The notes beneath the pieces are model-generated. The model searched no databases and was not told where the DNA came from. It saw only the letters and a list, made by a program, of their open reading frames with translations. 64,000 nucleotides of DNA from Hymenopus coronatus (taxonomy: Eukaryota > Arthropoda > Insecta > Mantodea > Hymenopodidae): the NCBI GenBank assembly GCA_030762935.1, contig CM060899.1, forward strand, positions 10,393,001 to 10,457,000, in the 5' to 3' direction. A program made the position numbers and the translations under genes. Positions 48,401 through 60,600 of the stretch are shown one piece after another; positions within the stretch are counted from its first letter, which is position 1; each line of letters starts with the position of its first letter.

Positions 48401-51400
48401 GAGTAGGAAGTGCTTTCAAAGCATTATATAAGTGCACACCTAGGATCTATTCCAATAGCCCCCACCCCCCAAGATGCTCAATGAAAAGCCATTACTGAAA
48501 GTAGTAAGGGCTTTCAAAGCATTACATAAGTTCCCACTCAGGTGCTATTGCAATAGGACCCCCCCAAGATTTTTAGTGAACAGCCATTACAAAAAGTAGG
48601 AAGGGCTTTCAAAGCATTAAATAAGGTGACACTCAGGTGCCATTCCCATAGGCCCCCACAAGATGCTCAGTGAACATTTATTACAAAGAGTAGGAAGGGC
48701 TTTGAAAGCATTACATAAGGTCATACTCAGGTGCCATTCCAATAGGCCCCGCTCAAGATTCTCAGTGAAAAGACATTACAAAAAGTAGGAAGGGCTTTCA
48801 AAGCATTACATAAGGTGACACTCAGGTGTTATTCCAATAGGCCCCCCCAAGATGCTCAGTGAAAAGCCATTACAAAGAGTAGAAAGGGCTTTCAAAGCAT
48901 TATATAAGGTGACACTCAGGTGCTATTCCAATAGCCCCCCCTCAGGATGGTCAGTGAAAAACCATTACAGAGAGTAGGAAGGGCTTTCAAAGCATTACAT
49001 AAGGTCACACTCAGGTGCTATTCCAATAGTCCCCCCCAAGATTCTCAGTGAAAAACCATTACTAAGAGTAGGAAGGGCTTTCAAAGCATTACATAAGGTC
49101 ACACACAGGTGCTATTCCAATAGCCGCCTCCCCACCCAAGATGCACAGTGAAAAGCCATAACTGAGAGTAGGAAGGGCTTTCAAAGAATTACATAAGGTC
49201 ACACTCAGGTATAATTCCAATAGGCCCCCCCCCCAAGATGCTCAATGAAAAGCCGTTACAAAGAGTAGGAAGGGCTTTCCAAGCATTACATAAGGTCACA
49301 CTCAGGTGCTATTCCTATAGGCCCTCCCCCAAGATGCTCAATGAAAAGCCATTACAGAGAGAGTAGGAAGGGCTTTCAAAGCATTACATAAAGTCACACT
49401 CAGGTGCTATTCCAATAGTCCCCCCCAATATACTCAGTGAAAAGCCAATACTGAGAGTAGGAAGGGCTTTCAAAGCATTAAGTAAGGTCACACTCAGGTG
49501 CTATTCCAATAGCCCCCCCCAAGATGCTCAGTGAAAAGCTATTACAGAGAGTAGGAAGGGCTTTCAAAGCATTACATAAGGTCACACTCAGGTGCTATTC
49601 CAATAGGCTCCCCACAAGATGCTCAATGAAAAGCCATTACTGAGAGTAGGAAGGGCTTTCAAAGCATTACATAAGGTCATACTCAGGTGCTATTCCAATA
49701 GGCCGCCCCCCCAAGATGCTCAGTGAAAAGCCATTACTGAGAGTAGGAAGGGCTTTTAAAGCATTAAGTAAGGTAACACTCAGGTGCTATTCCATTAGCC
49801 CCCCCCCCCCAAGATGCTCAGTGAAAAGCCATTACAGAGAGTAGGAAGGGCTTTCAAAGCACTACATAAGGTCAAACTCAGGTGCAATTCCAATAGCCCC
49901 CCCCCCCAAGATGCTCAGTGAAAAGCCATTACTGAGAGTAGGAAGGGCTTTCAAAGCATTACATAAGGTCACACTCAGGTGCTATTCCAATAGCCCCCCC
50001 CCCCAAGATGCTCAGTGAAAAGCCATTACAGAGAGTATGAAGGGCTTTCAAAACCTTACCTAAGGTCTCACTCAGGTGCTATTCCTATAGCCCCCCCCCC
50101 CCAAGATGCTCAGTGAAAAGCCATTACTGAGAGTAGGAAGGGCTTTCAAAGCATTACATAAGGTCACACTCAGGTACTATTCAATAGCCCCCCCCCCAAG
50201 ATGCTCACTGAAAAGCCATTACATAGAGTGGGAAGGGCTTTCAAAGCATTACATAAGGTCACACTCAGGTGGTATTCCAATAGCCCCCCCAAGATGCTTA
50301 CTGAAAAGCCATTACATAGAGTAGGAAGGGTTCTCAAAGCATTACATAATGTCACCCTCAGGTGCTATTCCAATGGGCCACCCCTTATATGCTCAGTGAA
50401 AAGCCATAATTGAGAGTAGGAAGGGCGTTCAAAGCAATATATAAGGTCACACTCAGGTGCTATTCCAATAGCCCCCCCCCCAAGATGCTCAGTGAAAAGC
50501 CATTACTGAGGGTAGGAAGGGCTTTCAAAGCATTACATAAGGTCACACTCAGGTACTATTCAATAGCCCCCCCCCCCAAGATGCTCACTGAAAAGCCATT
50601 ACATAGAGTGGGAAGGGCTTTCAAAGCATTACATAAGGTCACACTCAGGTGGTATTCCAATAGCCCCCCCAAGATGCTTACTGAAAAGCCATTACATAGA
50701 GTAGGAAGGGTTTTCAAAGCATTACATAATGTCACCCTCAGGTGCTATTCCAATGGGCCATCCCTTATATGCTCAGTGAAAAGCCATAATTGAGAGTAGG
50801 AAGGGCGTTCAAAGCAATATATAAGGTCACACTCAGGTGCTATTCCAATAGCCCCCCCAAGATGCTCAGTGAAAAGCCATTACTGAGAGTAGGAAGGGCT
50901 TACAAAGCACTAAGTAAGGTCACACTCAGGTGCTATTCCAATAGACCCCCCAAGATGCTCAGTGAAAAGCCATTACTGAGAGTAGGAAGGGCTTTCAAAG
51001 CACTAAGTAAGGTCACACTCAGGTGCTATTCCAATAGACCCCCCCCCCCAATATGCTCAGTGAAAAGCCATTACAGAGAGCAGGAAGGGCTTTCAAAGCA
51101 CTACATAAGGTCACACTCAGGTGCTATTTCAATAGCCCCCCCCCCCAAGATGCTCTGTGAAAAGCCATTACTGTGAGTAGGATGGGCTTTCAAAGCATTA
51201 CATAAAGTCACACTCAGGTGCTATTCCAATAGCCCCTCCCCCAAGATGCTCAGTGAAAAGCCATTACTGAGAGTAGGAACGGCTTTCAAAGCATTACATA
51301 AGGTCACACTCAGGTACTATTCAATAGCCCCCCCCTCCAAGATGCTCACTGAAAAGCCATTACATAGAGTAGGAAGGGCTTTCAAAGCATTACATAATGT

Positions 51401-53305
51401 CACACTCAGGTGCTATTCCAATGGGCACCCCCCCTAATATGCTCAATGAAAAGCCATAACTGAGAGTATGAAGGGCTTTCAAAGCATTACATAAGGTCAC
51501 ACTCAGGTCCTATTCCAATAGCCCCCCCCCCACAAGATGCTCAGTGAAAAACCATTACTGAGAGATGGAAGGGCTTTCAAAGCATTACATAATGGCACTC
51601 TCAGGTGCTATTCAAATAGGCCCTCCCCCAAGATGCTCTATGAAAAGCCATTACAGAGAGTAGAAAGGGCCCTCAAAGCATTACATAAGGTCACACTCAG
51701 GTGCTATTCCAATAGCCCCCCTCCCAAGATGCTTCAGTTTAAAACCATTACAAGGAGTAGGAAGGGCTTTCAAACCATTACCTAAGGTCACACTCAGGTG
51801 CTATCCCAATAGCCCCCCCCCCAAGATATTTAATGAAAAGTCATTACAAAGAGTAGGATGGGCTTTCAAAGCATTACATAAGGTGACAGTCAGGTGCTAT
51901 TCCAATAGGCCCCCCCAAAATGCTCAGTGAAAAGCCATTACAAAGAGTAGGAAGTATTTTCAAAGCATTACATAAGGTCACACTCAAGTGCTATTCCAAT
52001 AGTCCCCCCCAAGATGCTCAGTGAAAAGCCATTACTGAGAATAGGAAGGGCTTTCAAAGCATTACATAAGGTCACACTCAGGTGCTATTCCAATAGCCCT
52101 CCCCCCCCCCCAAGATGCTCAGTGAAAAGCCATTATAGAGAGTAGGAAGGGCTTTCAAAGCATTATATAAGGTCACACTCAGGTGCTATTCCAATAGGAC
52201 CCCCCCAAGATTCTCAGTGAAAAGCCATTACAAAAAGTAGGAAGGGCTTTCAAAGCATTACATAAGGTGACACTCAGGTGCTATTCCAATAGACCCCCCC
52301 CCCAAGATGCTCAGTGAAAAGCCATTACAAAGAGTAGGAAGGGCTTTCAAAGCATTATATAAGGTCACACTCAGGTGCTATTCCAATACCCCCCCCCCCC
52401 AAGATGCTCAGTGAAAAGCCAATACTGAGAATAGGAAGGGCTTTCAAAGCATTACATAAGGTCACACTCAGGTGCTATTCCAATAGGACCCCCCCAAGAT
52501 TCTCAGTGAAAAGCCATTACAAAAAGTAGGAAGGGCTTTCAAAGCATTACATAAGGTGACACTCAGGTGCTATTCCAATACCCCCCCCCCAAGATGCTCA
52601 GTGAAAAGCCAATACTGAGAATAGGAAGGGCTTTCAAAGCATTACATAAGGTCATACACAGGTGCTATTCCAATAGTTCCCCCCAAGATGCTCAGTGAAA
52701 AGCCATTACTGAGAGTAGGAAGGGCTTTCAAAGCATTACATAAGGTGACACTCAAGCTCTATTCCAATGGCCCCCCCCCCCAAGATATTCAATGAAAAGT
52801 CATTACAAAGAGTAGGAAGGGCTTTCAAAGCATTACATAAGGTCACACTCAGGTGCTATTCCATTAGGCTCCCCCCCAAGGTGCTCAGTGAAAAGCCATT
52901 ACTGAGAGTAGGACGGGATTTCAAAGCATTACATAAGGTCATACTCAGAAGCCATTCCAATAGGCCAAGATTCTCAGTGAAAAGCCATTACAAAAAGTAG
53001 GAAGGGCTTTCAAAGCATTACATAAGGTGACACTCAGGTGTTATTCCAATAGTACCCCCAAGATTCTCAGTGAAAAGCCATTACAAAGAGTAGGAAGGGC
53101 TTTCAAAGCATTATATAAGGTCACACTCAGGTGCTATTCCAATAGTCCCCCCCAAGATGCTCAGTGAAAAGCCAATACAGAGAGTAGGAAGGGGTTTCAA
53201 AGCATTACATAAGGTCACACTCAGGTGCTATTCCAATAGCCCCACCCCCAAGATGTTGAGTAAAAAGCCATTACAAAGAGTAGGAAGGGCTTTCTAAGCA
53301 TTATA
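45463..53305 (+). repeat. 95-bp satellite, block 5
   Basis: About 82 monomers. Subsections match other places in the array: 45.46-46.9 kb matches the 3.43-kb unit, ~46.9-48.4 kb matches ~56.0-57.1 kb, 48.5-51.3 kb matches 61.3-64.0 kb, and 49.6-53.3 kb matches 34.2-37.3 kb. A local ~380-bp duplication (four monomers) is visible at 50.0-50.8 kb. Confidence 0.95.
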
Positions 53306-54639
53306 CGAGGGCCGTTCAGAAAGTAGCCTCCGGTTGATTGCAAGAAATTCACCAAGTTAAATAAAAATATTTTAATATATACATCTTACAACTACATCTT
53401 TGCACTATTTTTCTACATAATTTCCATAACGATTGAGGCACTTATCGTATCTGTTCACAAGCTTTGAAATTCCTTCTGCATAAAAATCACCCGCTTGTGC
53501 CTGGAGCCAGCCTGTGACCGCATCTTTGAGCTCTTCGTCGTCATCAAACCGCTGGGACCCGAGCCATTTCTTCATATGTATGAAGAGGTGATAATCGCTT
53601 GGCGCCAGATCTGTGCTGTAAGGTGGATGGTTGACAACGTCCCACTTGAAGGACTCAAGAAGGGCTGTTGTTCTGCGAGCAGAGTGAGGACGGGCGTTAT
53701 CGTGAAAAAAACGATACCGGAAGTCAGCATACTACGGCGTTTGTTCTGTATAGCCCGTCGTAATTGTTTTAGTGTTTCACAGTACACGTCTTGATTAATA
53801 GTCGTCCCACGTTCCATTAATTCAACCAACAAAACCCATTTTGCATCCCAAAACACCGTTGCCATCAATTTTCAGGCAGAAAAATCATGCCAAGCTTTTA
53901 TTGGTTTGGTAGGCGAATTTGAATGTGCCCACATCTTTGATTGTTCTTTTGCCTCAGGGTTCACGTACTTAATCCAGGTTTCGTCCCCGGTCACGATTCT
54001 GTTTAACAATGGTTCACCTTCGGCCTCATAACTTGACAGAAAGTCTAATGCAGAGGCCATTCTTAGAGTTTTGTGGTGGTCGGTAAGAATTTTGGGCACC
54101 CATCGTGCACAGAACTTACGGTAACCCAATCTTGCTGTCACTATCTCGTACAAGAGAGTCTTAGAAATCTGTGGAAAATCAGTAGACAACTCCTACATTG
54201 TGAAACGTCGGTTTTCACGAACTTTTGCATCAACTGTCTGAACGAGTTCGTCCGTGACCAATGATGGTCTACCACTCCTCTCTTCATCATGAACGTTTTC
54301 TCGTCCACTTATAAATAAACGTACCCATTCACGGACCACTCCTTCACTCATAGCTCTTGGTCCGTACACGGCAAAAAGCTCACGATGAATAGCTGCTGCA
54401 GAATATCCTTTGGCTGTAAAAAACCTTATAACAGCACGCACTTCACATTTGGCGGAGTTTTCTATTGCAGTACACATTTCAAACGGCCACAAACACTAAA
54501 CTAGCGCAGGTACGACTTTCACTCGACCACGGCTTGATGCCGACTGACCTGCTGAGTGCGCGAATGCACAGGTGGCGTCGCTACTCCCCCCACTACCCGC
54601 ACTGTGACCGATCGGAGGCTACTTTCTGAACGGCCCTCG
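53306..54639 (-). mobile_element. Mariner element in satellite, copy 4
   Basis: 1334 bp, same ends, same monomer position, TA on both sides. Private changes include TTAATAGTCGTC and ATGCCAAGCTTT where the others read TTAATGGTCGTC and ATGCCGGGCTTT. Confidence 0.96.
53405..54492 (-). pseudogene. Mariner transposase pseudogene, copy 4
   Basis: Same TAG (54195-54193), TGA (53874-53872) and T-run frameshift (near 53706) as the other three, plus an Arg-to-Trp change just before HDFSA. Confidence 0.92.
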
Positions 54640-57600
54640 TATAAGGTCACACTCAGGTGCTATTCCAATAGCCTCCCCCCAAGATGCCTAAAGAAAAGCC
54701 ATTACTGAGAGTAGGAAGGGCTTTCAAAGCATTACATAAGGTCATACTCAGGTGCTATTCCAATAGTCCCCTCCAAGATGCTCAGTGAAAAGCCATTACT
54801 GAGAGTAGGAAGGTATTTCAAAGCATTACATAAGGTCATACTCAGGTGCCATTCCAATAGCCCCCCCCCCAAGATGCTCAGTGAAAAGCCATTACAGAGA
54901 GTAGGAAGGGCTTTCAAAGCATTACATAATGTAACACTCAGGTGCTATTCCAATAGCCCCCCCCTAGGATGCTCAGTTAAAAGCCATTACAAAGAGTAGG
55001 AAGGGCTTTCAAAGCATTACATAAGGCTAAACACAGGTGCTATCCCAATAGCCCCCCCCCCAAGATATTTAATGAAAAGTCATTACAAAGAGTAGGAAGG
55101 GCTTTCAAAGCATTACATAAGGTGACACTCAGGTGCTATTCCAATAGGCCCCCCCCAAAATGCTCAGTGAAAAGCCATTACAAAGAGTAGGAAGTATTTT
55201 CAAAGCATTACATAAGGTCACACTCAAGTGTTATTCCAATAGTCCCCCGCAAGATGCTCAGTGAAAAGCCATTACAGAGAGTAGGAAGGGCTTTCAAAGC
55301 ATTACATAAGGTCACACTCAGGTGCTATTCCAATAGGACCCCCCCAAGATTCTCAGTGAAAAGCCATTACAAAAAGTAGGAAGGGCTTTCAAAGCATTAC
55401 ATAAGGTGACACTCAGGTGCTATTCCAATAGCCCCCCCCCCCAAGATGCTCAGTGAAAAGCCATTACAAAGAGTAGGAAGGGCTTTCAAAGCATTATATA
55501 AGGTCACACTCAGGTGCTATTCCAATAAGCCCCCCCCCCCCAATATGCTCAGTGAAATGCCAATACTGAGATTAGGAAGGGCTTTCAAAGCATTACATAA
55601 CGTCATACTCAGGTACTATTTTAATAGTCCCCCCCAAGATGCTCAGTGAAAAGCCATTACTGAGAGTAGGAAGGGCTTTCAAAGCATTACATAAGGTCAT
55701 ACTCAGAAGCCATTCCAATAGGGCCCCCACCCCCAAGATTCTCAGTGAAAAGCCATTACAAAAAGTAGGCAGGGCTTTCAAAGCAAAACATAAGGTGACA
55801 CTCAGGTGTTATTCCAATAGTACCCCCAAGATGCTCAGTGAAAATCCATTACAAAGAGTAGGAAGGGCTTTCAAAGCATTATATAAGGTCACACTAAGGT
55901 GCTATTCCAATAGCCCCCCCCCAAAGATTCTCAGTGAAAAGCCATTACTGAGAGTAGGAAGGGCTTTCAAAGCATTACATAAGGTCACACTCAGGTGCTA
56001 TTCCAATAGTCCCCCCAAGATGCTCAGTGAAAAGTCAATACTGAGAGTAGGAAGGGCTTTCAAAGCATTACATAAGGTCACACTCAGGTGCTACTCCAAT
56101 AAGCCCCCCCCCCCCAAGATGCTCAGTGAAAAGCCATAACTGAGAGCAGGAAGGGCTTTCAAAGAATTACATAAGGTCACACTCAGGTATATTCCAATAG
56201 GAACCCCCTCCCCAAGATGCTCAATGAAAAGCCATTACAAACAGAAGGAAGGGCTTTCAAAGCATTACATAAGGTCACACTCAGGTGCTAATCCAAGAGA
56301 CCACCAGAAGATGCTCAGTGAAAATTTATTACAAAGAGTAGGAAGGGCTTTCAAAGCATTAAGTAAGGTCACACTCAGGTGCTATTCCAATAGCCCCCCC
56401 CCAAGATGCTCAGTGAAAACCCATTACTGAGAGTAGGAAGGGCTTTCAAAGCATTACATAAGGTCACACTCAGGTACTATTCCAATAATCCCCCCCCAAG
56501 ATGCTCAGTGAAAAGCCATTACTGAGAGTAGGAAGGGCTTTCAAAGCATTAAGTAAGGTCACACTCAGGTGCTATTCCAATAGCCCCCCCCCAAGATGCT
56601 TAGTGAAAAGCCATTACAGAGAGTAGGAAGGGCTTTCAAAGCATTACATAAGGTCACTCTCAGGTGCTAGTCCAATAGCCCCCCCCAAGATACTCAGTGA
56701 AAAGCCATTACAGAGATTATGAAGGGCTTTCTAAGCATTAAATAAGGTCACACACAGGTGCTATTCCAACAGCCCCCCCCCCAAGATTCTCAGTGAACAG
56801 CCATTACAAAAAGTAGGAGGGGCTTTCAAAGCATTACATAAGGTGACACTCAGGTGCTATTCCAATAGGCCCCCACAAGATGCTCAGTGAACATTTATTA
56901 CAAAGAAAAGAAAGGGCTTTCAAAGCATTATATAAGGTCACACTCAAGTGCTATTCCAATAGCCACCCCCCCCCCGAAGATGCTCAGTGAAAAGCCATTA
57001 CTGAGAGTAGGAAGGGCTTTCAAAGCATTACATAAGGTCACAAAGGTGGTATTCCAATAGCCCCCCTCCCAAGATATTCAATGAAGAGTCATTACAAAGA
57101 GTAGGAAGGTCTTTCAAGCATTACATAAGGTCACACTCAGGTGCTATTCCAATAGTCCCCCCCAATATACTCAGTGAAAAGCCAATACTGAGAGTAGGAA
57201 GGGCTTTCAAAGCATTAAGTAAGGTCACACTCAGGTGCTATTCCAATAGCCCCCCCCCCCAAGATGCTCAGTGAAAAGCCATTACAGAGAGTAGGAAGGG
57301 CTTTCAAAGCATTACATAAGGTCACACTCAGGTGCTATTCCAATAGGACCCCCCCAAGATTCTCAGTGAAAAGCCATTACAAAAAGTAGGAAGGGCTTTC
57401 AAAGCATTACATAAGGTGACACTCAGGTGCTATTCCAATAGCCCCCCCCCCCCAAGATGCTCGGTGAAAAGCCATTACAAAGAGTAGGAAGGGCTTTCAA
57501 AGCATTATATAAGGTCACACTCAGGTGCTATTCCAATAAGCCCCCCCCCCAATATGCTCAGTGAAATGCCAATACTGAGAGTAGGAAGGGCATTCAAAGC

Positions 57601-60600
57601 ATTACATAACGTCATATTCAGGTGCTATTTTAATAGTCCCCACCAAGATGGTCAGTGAAAAGCCATTACTGAGAGTAGGAAGGGCTTTCAAAGCATTACA
57701 TAAGGTGACACTCAAGCTCTATTCCAATGCCACCCCTCCCAAGATAGTCAATGAAAAGTCATTACAAAGAGTAGGAAGGGCTTTCAAAGCATTACATAAG
57801 GTCACACTCAGGTGCTATTCCAATAGGCTCCCCCCCCCCCAAGATGCTCAGTGAAAAGCCATTACTGAGAGTAGGACGGGATTTCAAAGCATTACATAAG
57901 GTCATACTGAGAAGCCATTCCAATAGGCCCCCCCCCCCAAGATTCTCAGTGAAAAGACATTACAAAAAGTAGGAAGGGCTTTCAAAGCAAAACATAAGGT
58001 GACACTCAGGAGTTATTCCAATAGTACCCCCAAGATGCTCAGTGAAAAGCCATTACAAAGAGTAGGAAGGGCTTTCAAAGCATTATATAAGGTCACACTA
58101 AGGTGCTATTCCAATAGCCCCCCCCCCAAAGATTCTCAGTGAAAAGCCATTACTGAGAGTAGGAAGGGCTTTCAAAGCATTACATAAGGTCACACTCAGG
58201 TGCTATTCCAATAGTCCCCCCCCACCCAGATGCTCAGTGAAAAGCCAATACAGAGAGTAGGAAGTGCTTTCAAAGCATTACATAAGGTCACACTCAGGTG
58301 CTACTCCAATAGGCCCCCCCCCCCAAGATGCTCAGTGAAAAGCCATAACTGAGAGCAGGAAGGGCTTTCAAAGAATTACATAAGGTCACACTCAGGTATA
58401 ATTCCAATAGGAAACCCCTCCCCAAGATGCTCAATGAAAAGCCATTACAAACAGTAGGAAGGGCTTTCAAAGCATTACATAAGGTCACACTCAGGTGCTA
58501 ATCCTAGAGGCCCCCAGAAGATGCTCAGTGATAATTTATTACAAAGAGTAGGAAGGGCTTTCAAAGCATTAAGTAAGGTCACACTCAGGTGCTATTCCAA
58601 TAGCCCCCCCCCAAGATGCTCAGTGAAAACCCATTACTGAGAGTAGGAAGGGCTTTCAAAGCATTACATAAGGTCACACTCAGGTACTATTCCAATAATC
58701 CCCCCCCAAGATGCTCAGTGAAAAGCCATTACTGAGAGTAGGAAGGGCTTTCAAAGCATTAAGTAAGGTCACACTCAGGTGCTATTCCAATAGCCCCCCC
58801 CCCAAGATGCTCAGTGAAAAGCCCTTATAGAGAGTAGGAAGGGCTTTCAAAGCATTACATAAGGTCACACTCAGGTGCTAGTCCAATAGCCCCCCCCCCA
58901 AGATTCTCAGTGAAAAAGCCATTACAGAGATTATGAAGGGCTTTCTAAGCATTAAATAAGGTCACACACAGGTGCTATTCTAATAGCCCCCCCCCAAGAT
59001 TCTCAGTGAACAGCCATTACAAAAAGTAGGAAGGGCTTTCAAAGCATTACATAAGGTGACACTCAGGTGCTATTCCAATGGGCCCCCACAAGATGCTCAG
59101 TGAAAATTTATTACAAAGAGTAGGAAGGGCTTTCAAAGCATTATATAAGGTCACACTTAGGTGCTATTCCAATAGCCACCCCCCCCGAAGATACTCAGTG
59201 AAAAGCCATTACTGAGAGTAGGAAGGGCTTTCAAAGCATTACATAAGGTCACACTCAGGTGCTATTCCAATAGGCCCTCCCCCAAGATGCTCAATGAAAA
59301 GCCATTACAGAGAGAGTAGGAAGGGCTTTCAAAGCATTACATAAGGTCACACTCAGGTGCTATTCCAATAGTCCCCCCCAAGATACTCAGTGAAAAGCCA
59401 ATACTGAGAGTAGGAAGGGCTTTCAAAGCATTAAGTAAGGTCACACTCAGGTGCTATTCTAATAGCCCCCCCCCAAGATGCTCAGTGAAAAGCCATTACT
59501 GAGAGTAGGAGGGGCTTTCAAAGCATTACATAAAGCCACATTAAGGTGCTGTTCCAATAGCCTCCCCCAAGATGCCCAGTGTAATGCTATTACTGAGGGT
59601 AGGAAGGCCTTTCAAAGCATTACATAAGGTCACATTCAGGTGCTATTCCAATAGTCCCCCCCCCCCAAGATGCTCAGTGAAAAGCCATTACAGAGAGTAG
59701 GAAGGGCTTTCAAAGCACTACATAAGGTCACACTCAGGTGCTATTCCAATAGTCACCCCCAAGATGCTCAGTGAAAAGCCAGTACTGAGAGTAGGAAGGG
59801 CTTTCAAAGCATTACATAAGGTCACACTCAGGTGCTATTCCAATAGCCTCCCCAAAGATGCTCAGTGAAAATCCATTACAAAAAGTAGGAAGTGCTTTCA
59901 AAGCATTATATAAGTGCACACCTAGGATCTATTCCAATAGCCCCCCCCCCCCAAGATGCTCAATGAAAAGCCATTACTGAGAGTAGGAAGGGCTTTCAAA
60001 GCATTACATAAGTTCCCACTCAGGTGCTATTCCAATAGGACCCCCCCAAGATTTTCAGTGAACAGCCATTACAAAAAGTAGGAAGGGCTTTCAAAGCATT
60101 AAATAAGGTGACACTCAGGTGCCATTCCAATAGGCCCCCACAAGATGCTCAGTGAAAATTTATTACAAGGAGTAGGAAGGGCTTTCAAAGCATTACATAC
60201 GGTCATACACAGGTGCCATTCCAATAGGCCCCGCTCAAGATTCTCTGTGAAAAGCCATTACAAAAAGTAGGAAGGGCTTTCAAAGCATTACATAAGGGGA
60301 CACTCAGGTGTTATTCCAATAGGCCCCCCCAAGATGCTCAGGGCAAATTTATTACAAAGAGTAGGAAGGGCTTTCAAAGCATCATATAAGATCACACTCA
60401 GGTGCTATTCCAATAGCCCCCCCCCCCCCAAGATGCTCAGTGTAAAGCCATGACTGAGAGTAGGAAGGGCTTTCAAAGCATTACATAAGGTCACATTCAG
60501 GTGCTATTCCAATCACCCCCCCCACCCAAGATACTCAGTGAAAAGCCATAACTGAGAGTAGGAAGGGCTGCAAAGAATTACATAAGGTCACACTCAGGTA

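Noticed and set aside
55639..56139. Long open frames (up to ~166 codons) reading repeated MLSEKPLLRVGRAFKALHK-type units
   Set aside because: They exist only where neighbouring monomers happen to have lengths divisible by three. C-tract length changes break them, similar frames are open on the opposite strand, and no start context, splice or codon signature supports a gene.
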